Part shown: in pieces, positions 32,505 through 40,954 of the stretch
Position numbering within the stretch: position 1 is the first letter of the stretch
Layout of the letters: every line of letters begins with the position of its first letter
NCBI GenBank assembly: GCA_016745215.1
Contig: CP050890.1
Coordinates: 3,472,001-3,536,000 of the forward strand
DNA: 64,000 nt
From: Thiohalocapsa sp. PB-PSB1
GTDB lineage: Bacteria; Pseudomonadota; Gammaproteobacteria; Chromatiales; Chromatiaceae
Direction: 5' to 3'
The notes under the pieces: generated by a model
What the model saw: the letters and a program-made list of their open reading frames with translations, nothing else
Told to the model about the DNA's origin: nothing
Database searches by the model: none
Program-made: the position numbers and the translations under genes

Positions 32505-32734
32505 ACCCATTGGTGGTCGTGCTGGCGCCACTGGTGGTCGAGCGCGATGAGGAACTGAAGGCGCAGGTGCCGCACGTTTGGCAAACCATCCAATTCGCTC
32601 CACTGCCAGAGCCGATCCGCGAGCGGCTCGCGGAAGTGCTGAAATTCTGGCTGTTCGAACGTTTCCCCTCCCTGAGCGCGGAGGAGATTGCATCTGGAAA
32701 GCCGGCGCTCCCAGTAGTGAGCCGGCTGGGATAG
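32505..32734 (+). pseudogene. C-terminal fragment of the same family as 29890-30176
   Basis: The frame reads NNPLVVVLAPLVVERDEELKAQ, then HVWQTIQFAPLPEPIRERL, then FWLFERFPSLSAEEI before running into a GGAAAGCCGGCGCTCCC palindrome and a stop. The first half matches the fragment at 29890-30176 almost residue for residue. It has no N-terminal half. Confidence 0.5.
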
Positions 32735-32774
32735 CGAGAGCGGGAGAGACCGGATGGGATACATCGGCTGGGCA

Positions 32775-32819
32775 AGAAAAAAGGGTCGGCGAGGATTTGG
32801 ATGTTCTCGCCGGCCCTTT
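32775..32819 (-). terminator. intrinsic terminator of the tRNA-Arg gene
   Basis: On the minus strand AAGGGCCGGCGAG, a 12-nt loop, then CTCGCCGACCCTT is followed by a run of six T. It lies 8 bases downstream of the tRNA 3' end and has a classical stem plus U-tract. Confidence 0.9.
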
Positions 32820-32826
32820 ATTCATT

Positions 32827-32903
32827 TGGCGCGCCAGGAAGGATTCGAACCTCCGACCACCTGGTTCGTAGCCAGGTACTCTATCCAGCTGAGCTACTGG
32901 CGC
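32827..32903 (-). tRNA. tRNA-Arg (anticodon ACG)
   Basis: 77 nt with encoded CCA. The acceptor stem GCGCCAG pairs with CTGGCGC. The D-arm has GCTCAGCTGGATAGAG. The anticodon loop is CTACGAA, giving ACG. The T-arm has GGTTCGAATCC. ACG (inosine-modified) reads CGU/CGC/CGA arginine codons. The sequence closely resembles E. coli tRNA-Arg(ACG). A terminator follows directly. The repeat-rich pseudogene tract from 29.8 to 32.7 kb abuts its 3' end, as often seen beside tRNA integration sites, but no duplicated 3' tRNA end was found. Confidence 0.97.
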
Positions 32904-33229
32904 GCTGAGCCGTCAATGATGATACAAAGATGGCGCTAAGTCAAGGCTCGGTTCGAGATCAGTTCGAGATGGTGTCGATCTTGGGGCGGCTGCCCGGGAT
33001 TCGATTAATCGCCGACGGCCGGAATCCCGTCCTGATGGCTGCTTGGCGATGGACTGATCCCGATCCGTTTCGTACCATATCGCTTTCGCTCTCGGTATTT
33101 CGGGTGTACCTGCCCGTTGGAGGCAGCCGGCATGGCGGGATCGCTGTCGGGTTCAGCGTCACGATCGTTCGGTTGGCTTTGCCGTCATCCTGTATCTATT
33201 CGATCTCTATAATATTTTCGAGTCAGTCT

Positions 33230-33799
33230 ATGAGAAAGCTGCCGATCGTTGTTTTGGCGCTGTTCGTTTTCATCGCCCTGAGCGGCTGCCAGCTGGGGAA
33301 TTTCCAGTTGGGCAAGAGTAAACCGCCGCCGCCAAATCCGAATGCGCCGAAAATTACACGTTCGGACCCGGTGATCAACACCGGCCGCAAGGCCGTGGTG
33401 TTGAGCGTGCATCTGAAGAAGGAGTTTCCGGATGCCTGCATGCTCGGTATGACGCTGACCAATAACATGGATATCAAGGTGACAAATCTGTCGGTCCGGC
33501 TGACCGCGTTTATCCGTGGTAATGTGAAGTATGATGCAATTACGCGTAACTTCACCCAAATAAAGCCCACTGAGTCGGAGTACCGGGAGGCGACCTTCAT
33601 GAAGATCAAGTGTTCGGAAATCGACTTTATCGGTGTGACCGATCCAGGCCGCTGTGCCATTGGTGAGGATATGAACCGCTTCACCGCCGCACCTGGAGAT
33701 TGCGCGAAATTCGTCGATGTGGCAATCAGTCCGCACATCACCATGCGTAAGACTAAGCAACCGAAACCCGCGGTGAGCGAAGTGGATCCACTCGAATGA
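33230..33799 (+). CDS. predicted lipoprotein of unknown function
   Basis: 189 residues from MRKLPIVVLALFVFIALSGC. The lipobox LSGC places the lipidated Cys at residue 20, so the protein should be anchored in the outer or inner membrane facing the periplasm. A proline-rich linker (KPPPPNPNAPK) follows. A beta-rich domain has paired Cys candidates (ACMLGM, IKCSEID, GRCAIGED, GDCAKF). No family recognised. The start at 33230 was preferred over upstream in-frame codons (ORF open from 32930) because it gives a clean signal peptide. It ends 58 bp before a small membrane protein gene on the same strand. Confidence 0.8.
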   Translation: MRKLPIVVLALFVFIALSGCQLGNFQLGKSKPPPPNPNAPKITRSDPVINTGRKAVVLSVHLKKEFPDACMLGMTLTNNMDIKVTNLSVRLTAFIRGNVKYDAITRNFTQIKPTESEYREATFMKIKCSEIDFIGVTDPGRCAIGEDMNRFTAAPGDCAKFVDVAISPHITMRKTKQPKPAVSEVDPLE

Positions 33800-33857
33800 G
33801 CATGCGCAAAGCGGGTCTGCATGTCCTTGGGCTCGATTCCATCGGGACATCTCAGCA

Positions 33858-34214
33858 ATGACGCTCGTTCTTATTACCATAACGACGCTCTGGGGTATTG
33901 GCGCATTGCTGGCGTTTTTGCAGACTCAGGGCAAGTCGCTGGATGCGAAATTGAGCGCCGCGTACTTTATTGCCTGGCCGGCGCTGATGGTGTTGGTGTA
34001 TATCAATCAACCGTTGCCGCTGTGGGTTGTTGTGCCGGTGATGTTTGGTTTTGTGCCCTGGTTTCTGTCCGGTCCGCATCTCTGGGCAATTCTCAAAGAT
34101 CCATCTCGTTCGAAGCCCGGCGAGATGATCGGCGTACCCATTGGGTATTGGCAGTGGGGCAGCATCGCCGCGGTGCTGCTCGGCGTCTTGTTCGATGTGC
34201 TGGTGCCGCCTTGA
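33858..34214 (+). CDS. small integral membrane protein of unknown function
   Basis: 118 residues with about four hydrophobic segments: LVLITITTLWGIGALLAFL, AAYFIAWPALMVLVYI, LWVVVPVMFGFVPWFLSG and the C-terminal WGSIAAVLLGVLFDVL. No motif or family recognised. It lies between the lipoprotein gene and mazG on the same strand with short gaps, so they may share a transcript. Confidence 0.7.
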   Translation: MTLVLITITTLWGIGALLAFLQTQGKSLDAKLSAAYFIAWPALMVLVYINQPLPLWVVVPVMFGFVPWFLSGPHLWAILKDPSRSKPGEMIGVPIGYWQWGSIAAVLLGVLFDVLVPP

Positions 34215-34288
34215 GTTGTCTTTTGTGGAATTTCTTGTCCCTCCGCGCCCATGAGCGCCATACCGACCGGCATCGTTCGATCTGAATT

Positions 34289-35128
34289 ATGAGTAAAAAA
34301 CCACATCCGGCCGACCTTGATGCGCGCACCCTCGATCCGCATCAAATTGATTCCCTGCTCGCCGTGGTCGCACGGTTGCGCGATCCAGAACGCGGCTGTC
34401 CGTGGGATCTGGAACAGAGCTTTCGCAGCATTTTGCCTTACACCCTGGAGGAGGCGTATGAGGTTGCGGAGGCGATCGAAATGGATGATATGGCCGAATT
34501 GTGTGAGGAGCTGGGCGATTTGCTGTTTCAGGTGGCCATTTATGCGCGCATGGCAGAGGAGCAAGGCGACTTCGACTTCGGCGATGTGGTGGCGTCCATC
34601 AGCAGTAAGATGATTCGCCGTCATCCGCACGTGTTCGGCGATGCGGAGGTGGCGAGCGAGGAGGAGGTGCGCGAAAACTGGGAGGCGATGAAGGCCGCCG
34701 AGCGCGAGGCCAAGGGCAAGCGGCTGCGTATCAGTGTACTGGATGGCGTTGCTCAGGCATTGCCCGCGCTGGTGCGTGCCGAGAAATTGCAAAAGCGTGC
34801 CGCACGTGTGGGATTCGACTGGGATGATCCGCAAGATGTGGCCGATAAGGTGCGCGAGGAACTTGCCGAGTCTGAACAAACCTTTACCGAGCAGGCAGAT
34901 GCCAACCAGCGCGTGCACGAGGTTGGTGATCTGCTGTTCTCCTGCGTGAATCTGGCACGCCATCTGGGCGTGGATGCCGAACATGCATTGCGTGCCGCGA
35001 ACCATCGCTTCGAGCGTCGCTTTCAGCGCGTCGAGGTTTGTTTGCGCGCCTCCGGCAAGGCTCCGGACCGGGCCTATCGCGATGAGATGGAACGACTGTG
35101 GGAAACGGTGAAGAACGAGGGATATTGA
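34289..35128 (+). CDS. mazG: nucleoside triphosphate pyrophosphohydrolase MazG
   Basis: 279 residues. The N-terminal half has LRDPERGCPWDLEQSF (31-46) and TLEEAYEVAEAIE, where the EExxE-type metal-binding helix lies. ELGDLLFQVAIYARMAEEQ completes the first MazG domain. The second half repeats the pattern (KVREELAESEQT...VGDLLFSCVNLARHL). MazG hydrolyses NTPs/dNTPs to monophosphate and pyrophosphate and, in E. coli, helps restrain ppGpp signalling and clear aberrant nucleotides. Length and two-domain layout match the E. coli enzyme. It is followed 24 bp later by a Nudix gene in the same direction, a plausible nucleotide-sanitation pair. Confidence 0.96.
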   Translation: MSKKPHPADLDARTLDPHQIDSLLAVVARLRDPERGCPWDLEQSFRSILPYTLEEAYEVAEAIEMDDMAELCEELGDLLFQVAIYARMAEEQGDFDFGDVVASISSKMIRRHPHVFGDAEVASEEEVRENWEAMKAAEREAKGKRLRISVLDGVAQALPALVRAEKLQKRAARVGFDWDDPQDVADKVREELAESEQTFTEQADANQRVHEVGDLLFSCVNLARHLGVDAEHALRAANHRFERRFQRVEVCLRASGKAPDRAYRDEMERLWETVKNEGY

Positions 35129-35152
35129 GGGATTTCAGGCGGACAAGTGGGT

Positions 35153-36097
35153 ATGAGCTTTATTGATCACATCAACGCCTGCAATCGTTGGCATCCGGCA
35201 GATTTCGTGCCCTTTGTCGTCGATGGCGAGCGTTTGGGCAGCGTCCGGCGTACCTTTGCGGCAGAGCTTGCCGATGTGACCAGGGATTTTGTGTTCCGCA
35301 CCCAAGACTTAGAACCTGGTTTGTCCGATGGATTAAGCGCTGGATTGCATTGGATTTCCGCGCCAGCCGGGTTTGACGCCCGCGGCGATGCCATGCTCGC
35401 TCTCTGCCGCGAGTTGCAGCGCCAGGGGTTGGTGAGCCATCTGCATGGCGAGCGCTATCCGGTGACACCTGGCCATCGCGACCAGGCGCGTTTTTTAATC
35501 GATCGGGCCTGTGCGCCCTATTTTGGCGTGCGCGCTTTTGGTCAGCATCTGAACGGCTTTGTACGCCGCCGCGACGGGCTCTATCTTTGGGTCGCGCGTC
35601 GCTCCGCCAGTCGGCGGGTGTATCCGAATCATCTGGATAATATGGTCGCCGGTGGACTGCCCTGGGGCATCGGTCTGCGGGAGAATCTATGTAAAGAGTG
35701 TTTTGAGGAAGCATCCATGCCGGCGTCCATCGCCGAACGCGCGCTCCCGGTGGGTGCCATCAGCTATTGTCGCGATTCTGACCGTGGTCTGAAACCGGAT
35801 GTCATCTATTGCTACGATTTGGAGCTGGATGAGCATTTCAAGCCGCATTGCAACGATGACGAGGTGGCCGGCTTTCATCTTTGGCCGGTGGCGAAGATCA
35901 TGGCTTTGGTCGCCGAGACCAGTGAGTTCAAGCTCAACTGCAATCTGGTCATTATCGATTTTTTGATTCGCCATGGATTGCTTGGCCCCGAGCATCCCGA
36001 TTATCTGGACCTGGTGCAGGGTTTGCGCTCGCCGTTGGCTGCCGATGCCCGGCCTGCCGACCCAGTCTGTGCGTCCGCTACACCAGACTTCACTTGA
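35153..36097 (+). CDS. Nudix hydrolase with N-terminal DUF4743 domain
   Basis: 314 residues from MSFIDHINACNRWHP. The alternative GTG two codons upstream at 35147 is less likely. The N-terminal ~120 residues (FVPFVVDGERLGSVRR ... FRTQDLEP) resemble the DUF4743 domain that precedes Nudix in thiamine-pyrophosphokinase-related proteins. The Nudix box is GGLPWGIGLRENLCKECFEE, with the expected spacing of Gly and Glu residues. Family members hydrolyse nucleoside diphosphate derivatives, and some act on damaged thiamine diphosphate. The substrate here is unknown. It sits between mazG and ispG on the same strand. Confidence 0.88.
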   Translation: MSFIDHINACNRWHPADFVPFVVDGERLGSVRRTFAAELADVTRDFVFRTQDLEPGLSDGLSAGLHWISAPAGFDARGDAMLALCRELQRQGLVSHLHGERYPVTPGHRDQARFLIDRACAPYFGVRAFGQHLNGFVRRRDGLYLWVARRSASRRVYPNHLDNMVAGGLPWGIGLRENLCKECFEEASMPASIAERALPVGAISYCRDSDRGLKPDVIYCYDLELDEHFKPHCNDDEVAGFHLWPVAKIMALVAETSEFKLNCNLVIIDFLIRHGLLGPEHPDYLDLVQGLRSPLAADARPADPVCASATPDFT

Positions 36098-36153
36098 CTA
36101 ACCTAATCGTCGGCGCCATCGACATGGCAGCAGACTTTTCCCCCGAGGTGACC

Positions 36154-37386
36154 ATGAGCAAGACTGAATCCCCCATTCAACGCCGCCGGACGGTCACCGT
36201 GCGGATCGGCGATATCGGGGTCGGCGGCGACCAGCCGATCCGCGTGCAGGCGATGACCAATACCGACACGGCCGACATCGAATCCACGGTGACACAGTGC
36301 GCCGAGTTGGCCCGGGCGGGTTCGGAGTTGGTGCGGATCACGGTTAATAACGAATCTGCCGCGGCTGCGGTGCCGCATATCCGTGAGCGTTTGGATGCCA
36401 TGGCGGTGAAGGTGCCGTTGATCGGCGATTTCCATTTCAATGGCCACCGGCTGCTCAGCGACTATCCGGCATGCGCCGAGGCGCTGGCCAAGTATCGCAT
36501 CAACCCCGGCAATGTTGGCCGTGGTGCAAAGCGTGACTCCCAGTTTGCGACCATGATCGAGATCGCTTGTCGCTACGACCGGCCGGTGCGCATCGGCGTC
36601 AACTGGGGCAGTCTGGACCCGGATCTGGTGGTGCGCATGATGGACACCAATGCGCGTTCGCCACAGCCGAGGCCGGCCGAACTGGTGATGCGCGAGGCCA
36701 TGGTTGAATCTGCCATCGGCAGTGCATTGCGGGCTGAGGAATTGGGCTTGCCGCGGGATCATATTCTGCTTTCGTGCAAAATGAGCGGTGTGCAGGACTT
36801 GATCGCGGTGTACAGGGCGCTGGCCCAGCGGAGTGACCATGCGTTGCATCTGGGCCTGACCGAGGCCGGCATGGGCTCTAAAGGTATTGTTGCATCGACC
36901 GCGGCGGTGTCGATTTTATTGCAGGAGGGCATTGGCGACACCATCCGCATTTCGCTGACACCGGCGCCGGGGGAATCGCGCACGCGTGAGATCATCGTTG
37001 CGCAGGAGATTCTGCAAACCATGGGGCTGCGCTCGTTCGCGCCCATGGTTGCCGCCTGCCCGGGCTGTGGGCGCACCACCAGCACCGTGTTCCAGGAACT
37101 GGCCGAGGAGATACAGGCCTATTTGCGCGAGCAGATGCCGGCATGGCGCGAGACCTATCCCGGCGTCGAGACCATGCAGGTGGCGGTGATGGGCTGCGTG
37201 GTCAACGGCCCCGGCGAGAGCAAGCAGGCCAATATCGGCATCAGTCTGCCCGGCACCGGAGAGCAGCCCTCGGCTCCGGTTTATATCGACGGCGAGAAGG
37301 TCACGACTCTGAAAGGTGCCGATATTGCCGGGCGTTTTAAGCAAATGGTCGATGAATATGTTGTCGAGCACTATGCTGCGTCCTGA
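36154..37386 (+). CDS. ispG: 4-hydroxy-3-methylbut-2-enyl diphosphate synthase (flavodoxin)
   Basis: 410 residues from MSKTESPIQRRRTVTVRIG. A TTG codon at 36094 in the same frame is rejected because the homologous part starts after 36154. GDQPIRVQAMTNTDTADIE is the conserved N-terminal region. The TIM-barrel domain is followed by the iron-sulfur ligands ACPGCGRTTS and GCVVNGPGES. The enzyme catalyses the reductive ring opening of MEcPP to HMBPP in the MEP isoprenoid pathway, using a 4Fe-4S cluster. It is the last gene of the rightward group and converges on lpdA. Confidence 0.97.
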   Translation: MSKTESPIQRRRTVTVRIGDIGVGGDQPIRVQAMTNTDTADIESTVTQCAELARAGSELVRITVNNESAAAAVPHIRERLDAMAVKVPLIGDFHFNGHRLLSDYPACAEALAKYRINPGNVGRGAKRDSQFATMIEIACRYDRPVRIGVNWGSLDPDLVVRMMDTNARSPQPRPAELVMREAMVESAIGSALRAEELGLPRDHILLSCKMSGVQDLIAVYRALAQRSDHALHLGLTEAGMGSKGIVASTAAVSILLQEGIGDTIRISLTPAPGESRTREIIVAQEILQTMGLRSFAPMVAACPGCGRTTSTVFQELAEEIQAYLREQMPAWRETYPGVETMQVAVMGCVVNGPGESKQANIGISLPGTGEQPSAPVYIDGEKVTTLKGADIAGRFKQMVDEYVVEHYAAS

Positions 37387-37541
37387 ACCTGTCTTGCTAT
37401 CCCTGAGATCTAATCCGGTCCGACGCTTATAAGAACTTGGCGTCGTTCCGGATGCGTAGACCCTCTTCCGGCTGACCCTTCTGCACTTGATGCACAGCGC
37501 GCCGCAGGCGATTCTCGAATTTGAAGCTGTATCGCGGAATT

Positions 37542-38972
37542 TCAGCGCTTTTTCGGTGCGATCAGGTCGGTGATCGAGCCGTGCGCCATCTCGGCGGCGA
37601 AGCAGATGCTTTCGTTCAGGGTCGGATGCGGGTGGATGGTCATGCCGATGTCTTCCATATCGGCACCCATTTCCAGTGCAAGTACGGTTTCGCCGATGAG
37701 TTCGCCGGCGCTCGGGCCGACGATGCCGGCGCCGAGGATGCGTTTGGTCTCGGGGTCGAACAGCAGTTTGGTCAGGCCCTCGTCGCGGTGAATGCCGAGC
37801 GCTCGGCCGCTTGCAGCCCAGGGGAAGACGCCTTTTTCGTAGGCGATGTCCTGTGCCTTGGCCTCGGTCTCGGTTAGGCCCATCCAGGCGACTTCCGGAT
37901 CCGTGTAGGCCACCGACGGGATGGTCATCGGGTCGAACAGGGCTGGCTGACCAGCGATCACCTCGGCGGCCACCTTGCCCTCGTGGGTGGCCTTATGGGC
38001 CAGCATCGGGTTGCCGACCACATCGCCGATGGCGAAGATGTTGGGCACGTTGGTGCGCATGTGCTGGTCCACTGGGATAAAGCCGTGCTGATCGACCTTG
38101 ACGCCCGCTTGTTCAGCATTGATCAATTTGCCGTTGGGTCGACGGCCGACCGCCACCAACACCTTGCCGTAGGTTGCTTCCCCCGCATGCTTGCCTTCGA
38201 AGACGACCTGAATGCCATCGGATCTGGCATCCATGCTCGCAACCTTGGTTTCCAGCATGATCCGGTCATAGCGTTTCTTGACCACCTTTTCGAACGCGCG
38301 CACCAAATCGAGATCGGCGCCGGGCATGAGTTGGTTTTGTAATTCGACAACGTCGATCTTTGCGCCGAGGGCGCTGTAGACACTGGCCATCTCCAAGCCG
38401 ATGATGCCGCCGCCGACCACCAGCATGCGCTCTGGGATGTCATTGATCTCCAGGGCTCCGGTGGAGTCGACGACGCGTGGGTCCTCATGCGGAAAGCCCG
38501 AGATCTTCACTGGGCTAGAGCCGCAGGCGATGATGCAATGATCGAAATTGACCGATACTTTGCCGTCTGCCGCATCGACACCAATGCGATTCGGTGCCTC
38601 GAGGCGCCCCACACCCTGAATCACTTCCACCTTGCGCTGCTTGGCCAGCGCGGCCAGGCCACCGGTGAGCTTTTTCACGACTTTGTTCTTGCCGGCGCGC
38701 ATTTTGTCCAGGTCGATTTGTGGCGGCGCGAAGGTCACGCCCATGCTGCCCATGGTCTTGGCCTCTTCGATGATGGCCGCGGCGTGCAACAGGGCCTTGG
38801 ATGGGATGCAACCGACGTTCAGACAGACTCCGCCGAGGGCCGGATAACGCTCGATCAGGATCACACGCAGACCTAGATCGGCGGCGCGGAAGGCCGCGGT
38901 GTAGCCGCCGGGTCCGCCGCCCAGGACCACGACCTGGGCGCTGATGTCTTTACTTGAGGCGTTCTCGCTCAT
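37542..38972 (-). CDS. lpdA: dihydrolipoyl dehydrogenase (E3)
   Basis: 476 residues. The FAD-binding start VVVLGGGPGGYTAAFRAADL is followed by the redox-active disulfide region GGVCLNVGCIPSKALLHAA. The NAD site is LVVGGGIIGLEMASVYSALG, and the C-terminal interface motif is HPHPTLNES with the catalytic His. The enzyme reoxidises dihydrolipoamide of the pyruvate dehydrogenase (and possibly 2-oxoglutarate dehydrogenase) complex, reducing NAD+. It is third in aceE-aceF-lpdA, 103 bp after aceF. Confidence 0.97.
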   Translation of the reverse strand: MSENASSKDISAQVVVLGGGPGGYTAAFRAADLGLRVILIERYPALGGVCLNVGCIPSKALLHAAAIIEEAKTMGSMGVTFAPPQIDLDKMRAGKNKVVKKLTGGLAALAKQRKVEVIQGVGRLEAPNRIGVDAADGKVSVNFDHCIIACGSSPVKISGFPHEDPRVVDSTGALEINDIPERMLVVGGGIIGLEMASVYSALGAKIDVVELQNQLMPGADLDLVRAFEKVVKKRYDRIMLETKVASMDARSDGIQVVFEGKHAGEATYGKVLVAVGRRPNGKLINAEQAGVKVDQHGFIPVDQHMRTNVPNIFAIGDVVGNPMLAHKATHEGKVAAEVIAGQPALFDPMTIPSVAYTDPEVAWMGLTETEAKAQDIAYEKGVFPWAASGRALGIHRDEGLTKLLFDPETKRILGAGIVGPSAGELIGETVLALEMGADMEDIGMTIHPHPTLNESICFAAEMAHGSITDLIAPKKR

Positions 38973-39075
38973 GATCGCTTCCAGTGGTGTTGCCGTCGTT
39001 GGCCGATGGCCGTGGACGGTGATGTCAGGTCAAAGGATGGAACCAGCCGATTGGTTGGCGTCGAAGCCCGGGCTG

Positions 39076-40824
39076 CTAGAGTAGCAGTCGCCGCATATCC
39101 CCGAGCAGGGTTGCCAATAAATGGGTGAAGCGTGCGGCCTCGGCGCCGTCGACGACGCGATGATCGTAGGATAATGATAACGGCAGCATGGTCCGCGGAA
39201 TAAAATTGTCGCCGTTCCAGACTGGCTTGACGTCGGAGCGCGAGACACCCAGGATCGCCACCTCCGGCGCATTGACGATCGGCGTGAATGCAGTGCCGCC
39301 GATGCCGCCGAGACTGGATACGGAAAACACGCCGCCCTGCATGTCGCCGGGCAGCAATTTGCCGTCGCGAGCCTTGGTGCTCAGGGACATCAGTTCGCCG
39401 GCGAGATCGAAAATACCCTTTTTGTCCACGTCGCGCAGTACGGGCACCACCAGACCATTGGGTGTGTCCACAGCGACGCCGATGTGCATGTAGTGCTTGA
39501 CAATCAGGTGTTCGCCGTCTGCGGCCAGCGATGAGCGCAGATTCGGCATTTTCTCCAGGGCGCCAGCCACGGCCTTGAGCAAAAATGGCATGAAGGTGAG
39601 TTTGACGCCGGCTTGTTCGGCGGCTGCCTTTTGCTCCTTTCTGAACGCTTCCAGCTCGGTGATATCGGCCTCGTCGAATTGGGTGACATGGGGCACCGAC
39701 AGCCAGCTGCGATGCAGATGAGCGCCGCTGATGCGTTTGATCCGCGACAGCGCAAGCGTCTCGACTTCGCCAAACTTGGTAAAGTCCTGGGGTGGCGCGG
39801 GCGGCAATTGGAACGGCAGTGCAGCGCCGGCAGGCGCCGCCGTGGCACCGGAACTCAGCATGCGTTTGACATGGGCCTGCACGTCGTCCTTGAGGATGCG
39901 GCCCTTGCGCCCGCTGCCTTTGACCTGGTTCAGGTCGACGCCGAGTTCGCGCGCGAAGCGCCGTACCGCGGGGCTTGCGTGGGGTAAGCGTCCCTGCGCG
40001 ATGGCAGCCATGTCCGCGGGCCGCGGCAGCACAGGAGCCTTGCGCTGTTCGGACTCGCCGGGCGCTCGCGTCAGGCCTTCCGGTTTGGGTGTGGAAGGAT
40101 CCTGTGCCGCATCGCGCTGTGCTGCCCGATCCTGTTGATCGGCGGTGCTTGTATCTGATTTGGCATCTGATTTGGCATCTGATTTAGCATCTGGGCTGGG
40201 CTCCGCGTCGGCAGTGCTCAGCAATGTCATCAGCAAATCGTCCTGGTTCAGCTTATCGCCGACCTTGACCGCGATCGATTCCACCGTGCCGGCGGCAGGG
40301 CAGGGGATCTCCATGGTTGCCTTGTCGCTTTCCAAGGTCAGAATGGATTGATCCAGGTCGACAATATCGCCGGGCGTGACCAGAATCTCGATCACCGGAA
40401 TATCGCTGAAATCGCCGATGTCAGGCAGTCGAACCTCGAGCGATTTCGTGTCGGCGACAGCCGCTTGCGGTGACTCGGTGGCAACCGGTGTGGATGATGG
40501 CGGCGAGGGTGCCGGCGCCGGAGGCGGTGGCGAGTCCGCATCAGGCGCGGGATCGCCGGACGCGGCAGCGCGCGTGTCGTCGCCGCCGGTATCAATGGTG
40601 GCCAGCAACGAACCTTGGCCGATCCGATCGCCGACTGCGACTTCCAGCGTCTTCACCACGCCGGTGATGGGCGATGGAATCTCCATGCTGGCCTTATCGC
40701 TTTCCAGCGTGAGCAGGGATTCCTCAGCCTCGACCCGGTCGCCTGGGGCGACCAGGATTTCGATGACCTCGACATCGCTGAAGTCGCCGATGTCGGGTAG
40801 CAGAACGTCTTCTACGGTTGCCAC
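39076..40824 (-). CDS. aceF: pyruvate dehydrogenase E2, dihydrolipoyllysine acetyltransferase
   Basis: 582 residues. Two lipoyl domains each carry the lipoylated Lys in ESDKASMEIP (about 41-50) and ESDKATMEIP (about 165-174), joined by Ala/Pro-rich linkers. The second linker contains the small tandem KSDAKSDAKSDTS. A peripheral subunit-binding domain follows (ASPAVRRFARELGVDL ... GRKGRILKDDV). The catalytic domain ends in SYDHRVVDGAEAARF, with the His-Asp pair of CoA acyltransferases. It forms the core of the pyruvate dehydrogenase complex. Its gene sits 130 bp downstream of aceE. Confidence 0.97.
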   Translation of the reverse strand: MATVEDVLLPDIGDFSDVEVIEILVAPGDRVEAEESLLTLESDKASMEIPSPITGVVKTLEVAVGDRIGQGSLLATIDTGGDDTRAAASGDPAPDADSPPPPAPAPSPPSSTPVATESPQAAVADTKSLEVRLPDIGDFSDIPVIEILVTPGDIVDLDQSILTLESDKATMEIPCPAAGTVESIAVKVGDKLNQDDLLMTLLSTADAEPSPDAKSDAKSDAKSDTSTADQQDRAAQRDAAQDPSTPKPEGLTRAPGESEQRKAPVLPRPADMAAIAQGRLPHASPAVRRFARELGVDLNQVKGSGRKGRILKDDVQAHVKRMLSSGATAAPAGAALPFQLPPAPPQDFTKFGEVETLALSRIKRISGAHLHRSWLSVPHVTQFDEADITELEAFRKEQKAAAEQAGVKLTFMPFLLKAVAGALEKMPNLRSSLAADGEHLIVKHYMHIGVAVDTPNGLVVPVLRDVDKKGIFDLAGELMSLSTKARDGKLLPGDMQGGVFSVSSLGGIGGTAFTPIVNAPEVAILGVSRSDVKPVWNGDNFIPRTMLPLSLSYDHRVVDGAEAARFTHLLATLLGDMRRLLL

Positions 40825-40954
40825 GTCGCGGTCTCCTGCGCCTGGTTGCAGAATGGCTTGCGGATTGGCTTCCAGGCTGGCTTGCGGGTTGGCTTCCAGG
40901 CTGGCTTCCGAGGGGGGGCCGGGGTTGCGATGAGGTTGCTCGGACGCGATCCGT
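40825..40954 (-). repeat. aceE-aceF intergenic with imperfect 23-bp repeats
   Basis: 40855-40912 contains successive copies of a motif like GGCTTGCGGGTTGGCTTCCA (GGCTTGCGGATTGGCTTCCA, then GGCTGGCTTGCGGGTTGGCT and so on). This is a short tandem expansion between two genes of one operon. No promoter or terminator is evident. Confidence 0.6.

Noticed and set aside
29820..32826. Genomic island integrated at the tRNA-Arg gene
   Set aside because: The tract beside the tRNA is full of fragments, but no integrase and no duplicated tRNA 3' end was found.
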